From the NCBI GenBank assembly GCA_963854835.1, contig OY978526.1:15517277-15581276 (forward strand): a stretch of DNA of 64,000 nucleotides, in the 5' to 3' direction. Positions 63,650-64,000 of the stretch are shown here, piece by piece. The translations under genes were made by a program, and so were the position numbers. Origin of the DNA: Megamerina dolium. Taxonomy: Eukaryota; Arthropoda; Insecta; Diptera; Megamerinidae. Numbering within the stretch: the stretch's first letter is position 1; every line of letters begins with the position of its first letter. The notes below the pieces were generated by a model, which was given only the letters and a program-made list of their open reading frames with translations, was not told where the DNA came from and made no database searches.

Positions 63650-64000
63650 AGGAATAAGGCATCATTATTTTGTTCAATTTCACAATATCTGCCAAATATC
63701 CGTCGCGACTGTTCCTGTATATGGTCATTCTTTCGATGAAATTTTTCATCACATATTCGCATAATTGCGGCTATATCTCGCGAATAACAGCTCTAATATT
63801 GTCTTTGATTGCTTCAATGAAGCATTGGCGTAGACTTTATCTGTCCCAAAGAAAAAAGTCTAATGGTGTTAGTCGCACGATCTCAGTGCCCACTGAAGGT
63901 CTCGATTTCGCAATAGAGCCACTGTTTCACGAGCTGTATGGCATGTGGTGCTGTCTTGCCGTCTTGCTGAAAATATACGTCATTCATGTCCATTGCATCA
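63650..64000 (-). mobile_element. Tc1/mariner-type transposase relic, cut by the window end
   Basis: On the minus strand from 64000 the frame reads DAMDMNDVYFQQDGKTAPHA, which matches the FQQDGA-T-H block around the second catalytic Asp of mariner-type transposases, then IQLVKQWLYCEIETFSGH. After stops and frame changes NTIRLFSLGQIKS aligns with the usual LTPLDFFLWGYLKS block. Several stops show that it is dead. It continues past the window edge. Confidence 0.75.

Overview
The window is AT-rich, intron-rich nuclear DNA from a fly. Genes use GT-AG introns, intergenic DNA is full of ATACAT, TG and TAG microsatellites, and the window holds a dipteran-type eclosion hormone, a Kazal-type secreted protein and an animal haem peroxidase. 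I infer a higher (brachyceran) fly, possibly a tephritid-like species. The family cannot be fixed from sequence alone.

Four host genes can be built exon by exon. (1) A minus-strand secreted protein at 17426-20914: five exons, 247 codons, arranged as two tandem units of a Trp-containing Cys-rich module followed by a Kazal domain. A TATAAAAGG box lies upstream. (2) A plus-strand haem peroxidase at 23473-47496: nine exons recovered, at least 757 residues, with introns of 8.9 and 9.5 kb; the exon carrying its start codon was not found. (3) A JmjC/cupin-type membrane-anchored oxygenase (minus, 30752-31979, five exons, 325 residues) nested antisense in an intron of the peroxidase gene. (4) Eclosion hormone Eh (minus, 51946-52318, two exons, 100 residues).

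The most unusual locus is 8104-9615 (minus). It is a decayed Fanzor, the eukaryotic relative of TnpB and an RNA-guided nuclease family. It keeps the RuvC-I DPG motif, a CPNC zinc-ribbon piece, the RuvC-III NRDVNA motif and a spliced last exon encoding a lysine-rich tail. It has at least two frame breaks and appears to have lost the RuvC-II segment. A three-block nested inverted repeat lies inside its coding region, and strong stem-loops lie near both ends of the locus.

The rest is mobile-element debris and simple sequence. It includes two tRNA-derived SINE copies, a 5'-truncated LINE with a YADD reverse transcriptase, a Jockey-like LINE with one clear stop, four mariner-type relics (one a short element with 25-bp terminal repeats), a 1.4-kb element with internal ~300-bp repeats, a dispersed CTCCCCTACAAAATGAA family, two clusters of a TTCGACATTATTGCA motif, and a nearly perfect 1.5-kb palindrome at 59003-60487 with a 74-bp tandem duplication at one end. 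Regions 1-8040, 10.6-17 kb and 52.3-59 kb show no convincing genes.
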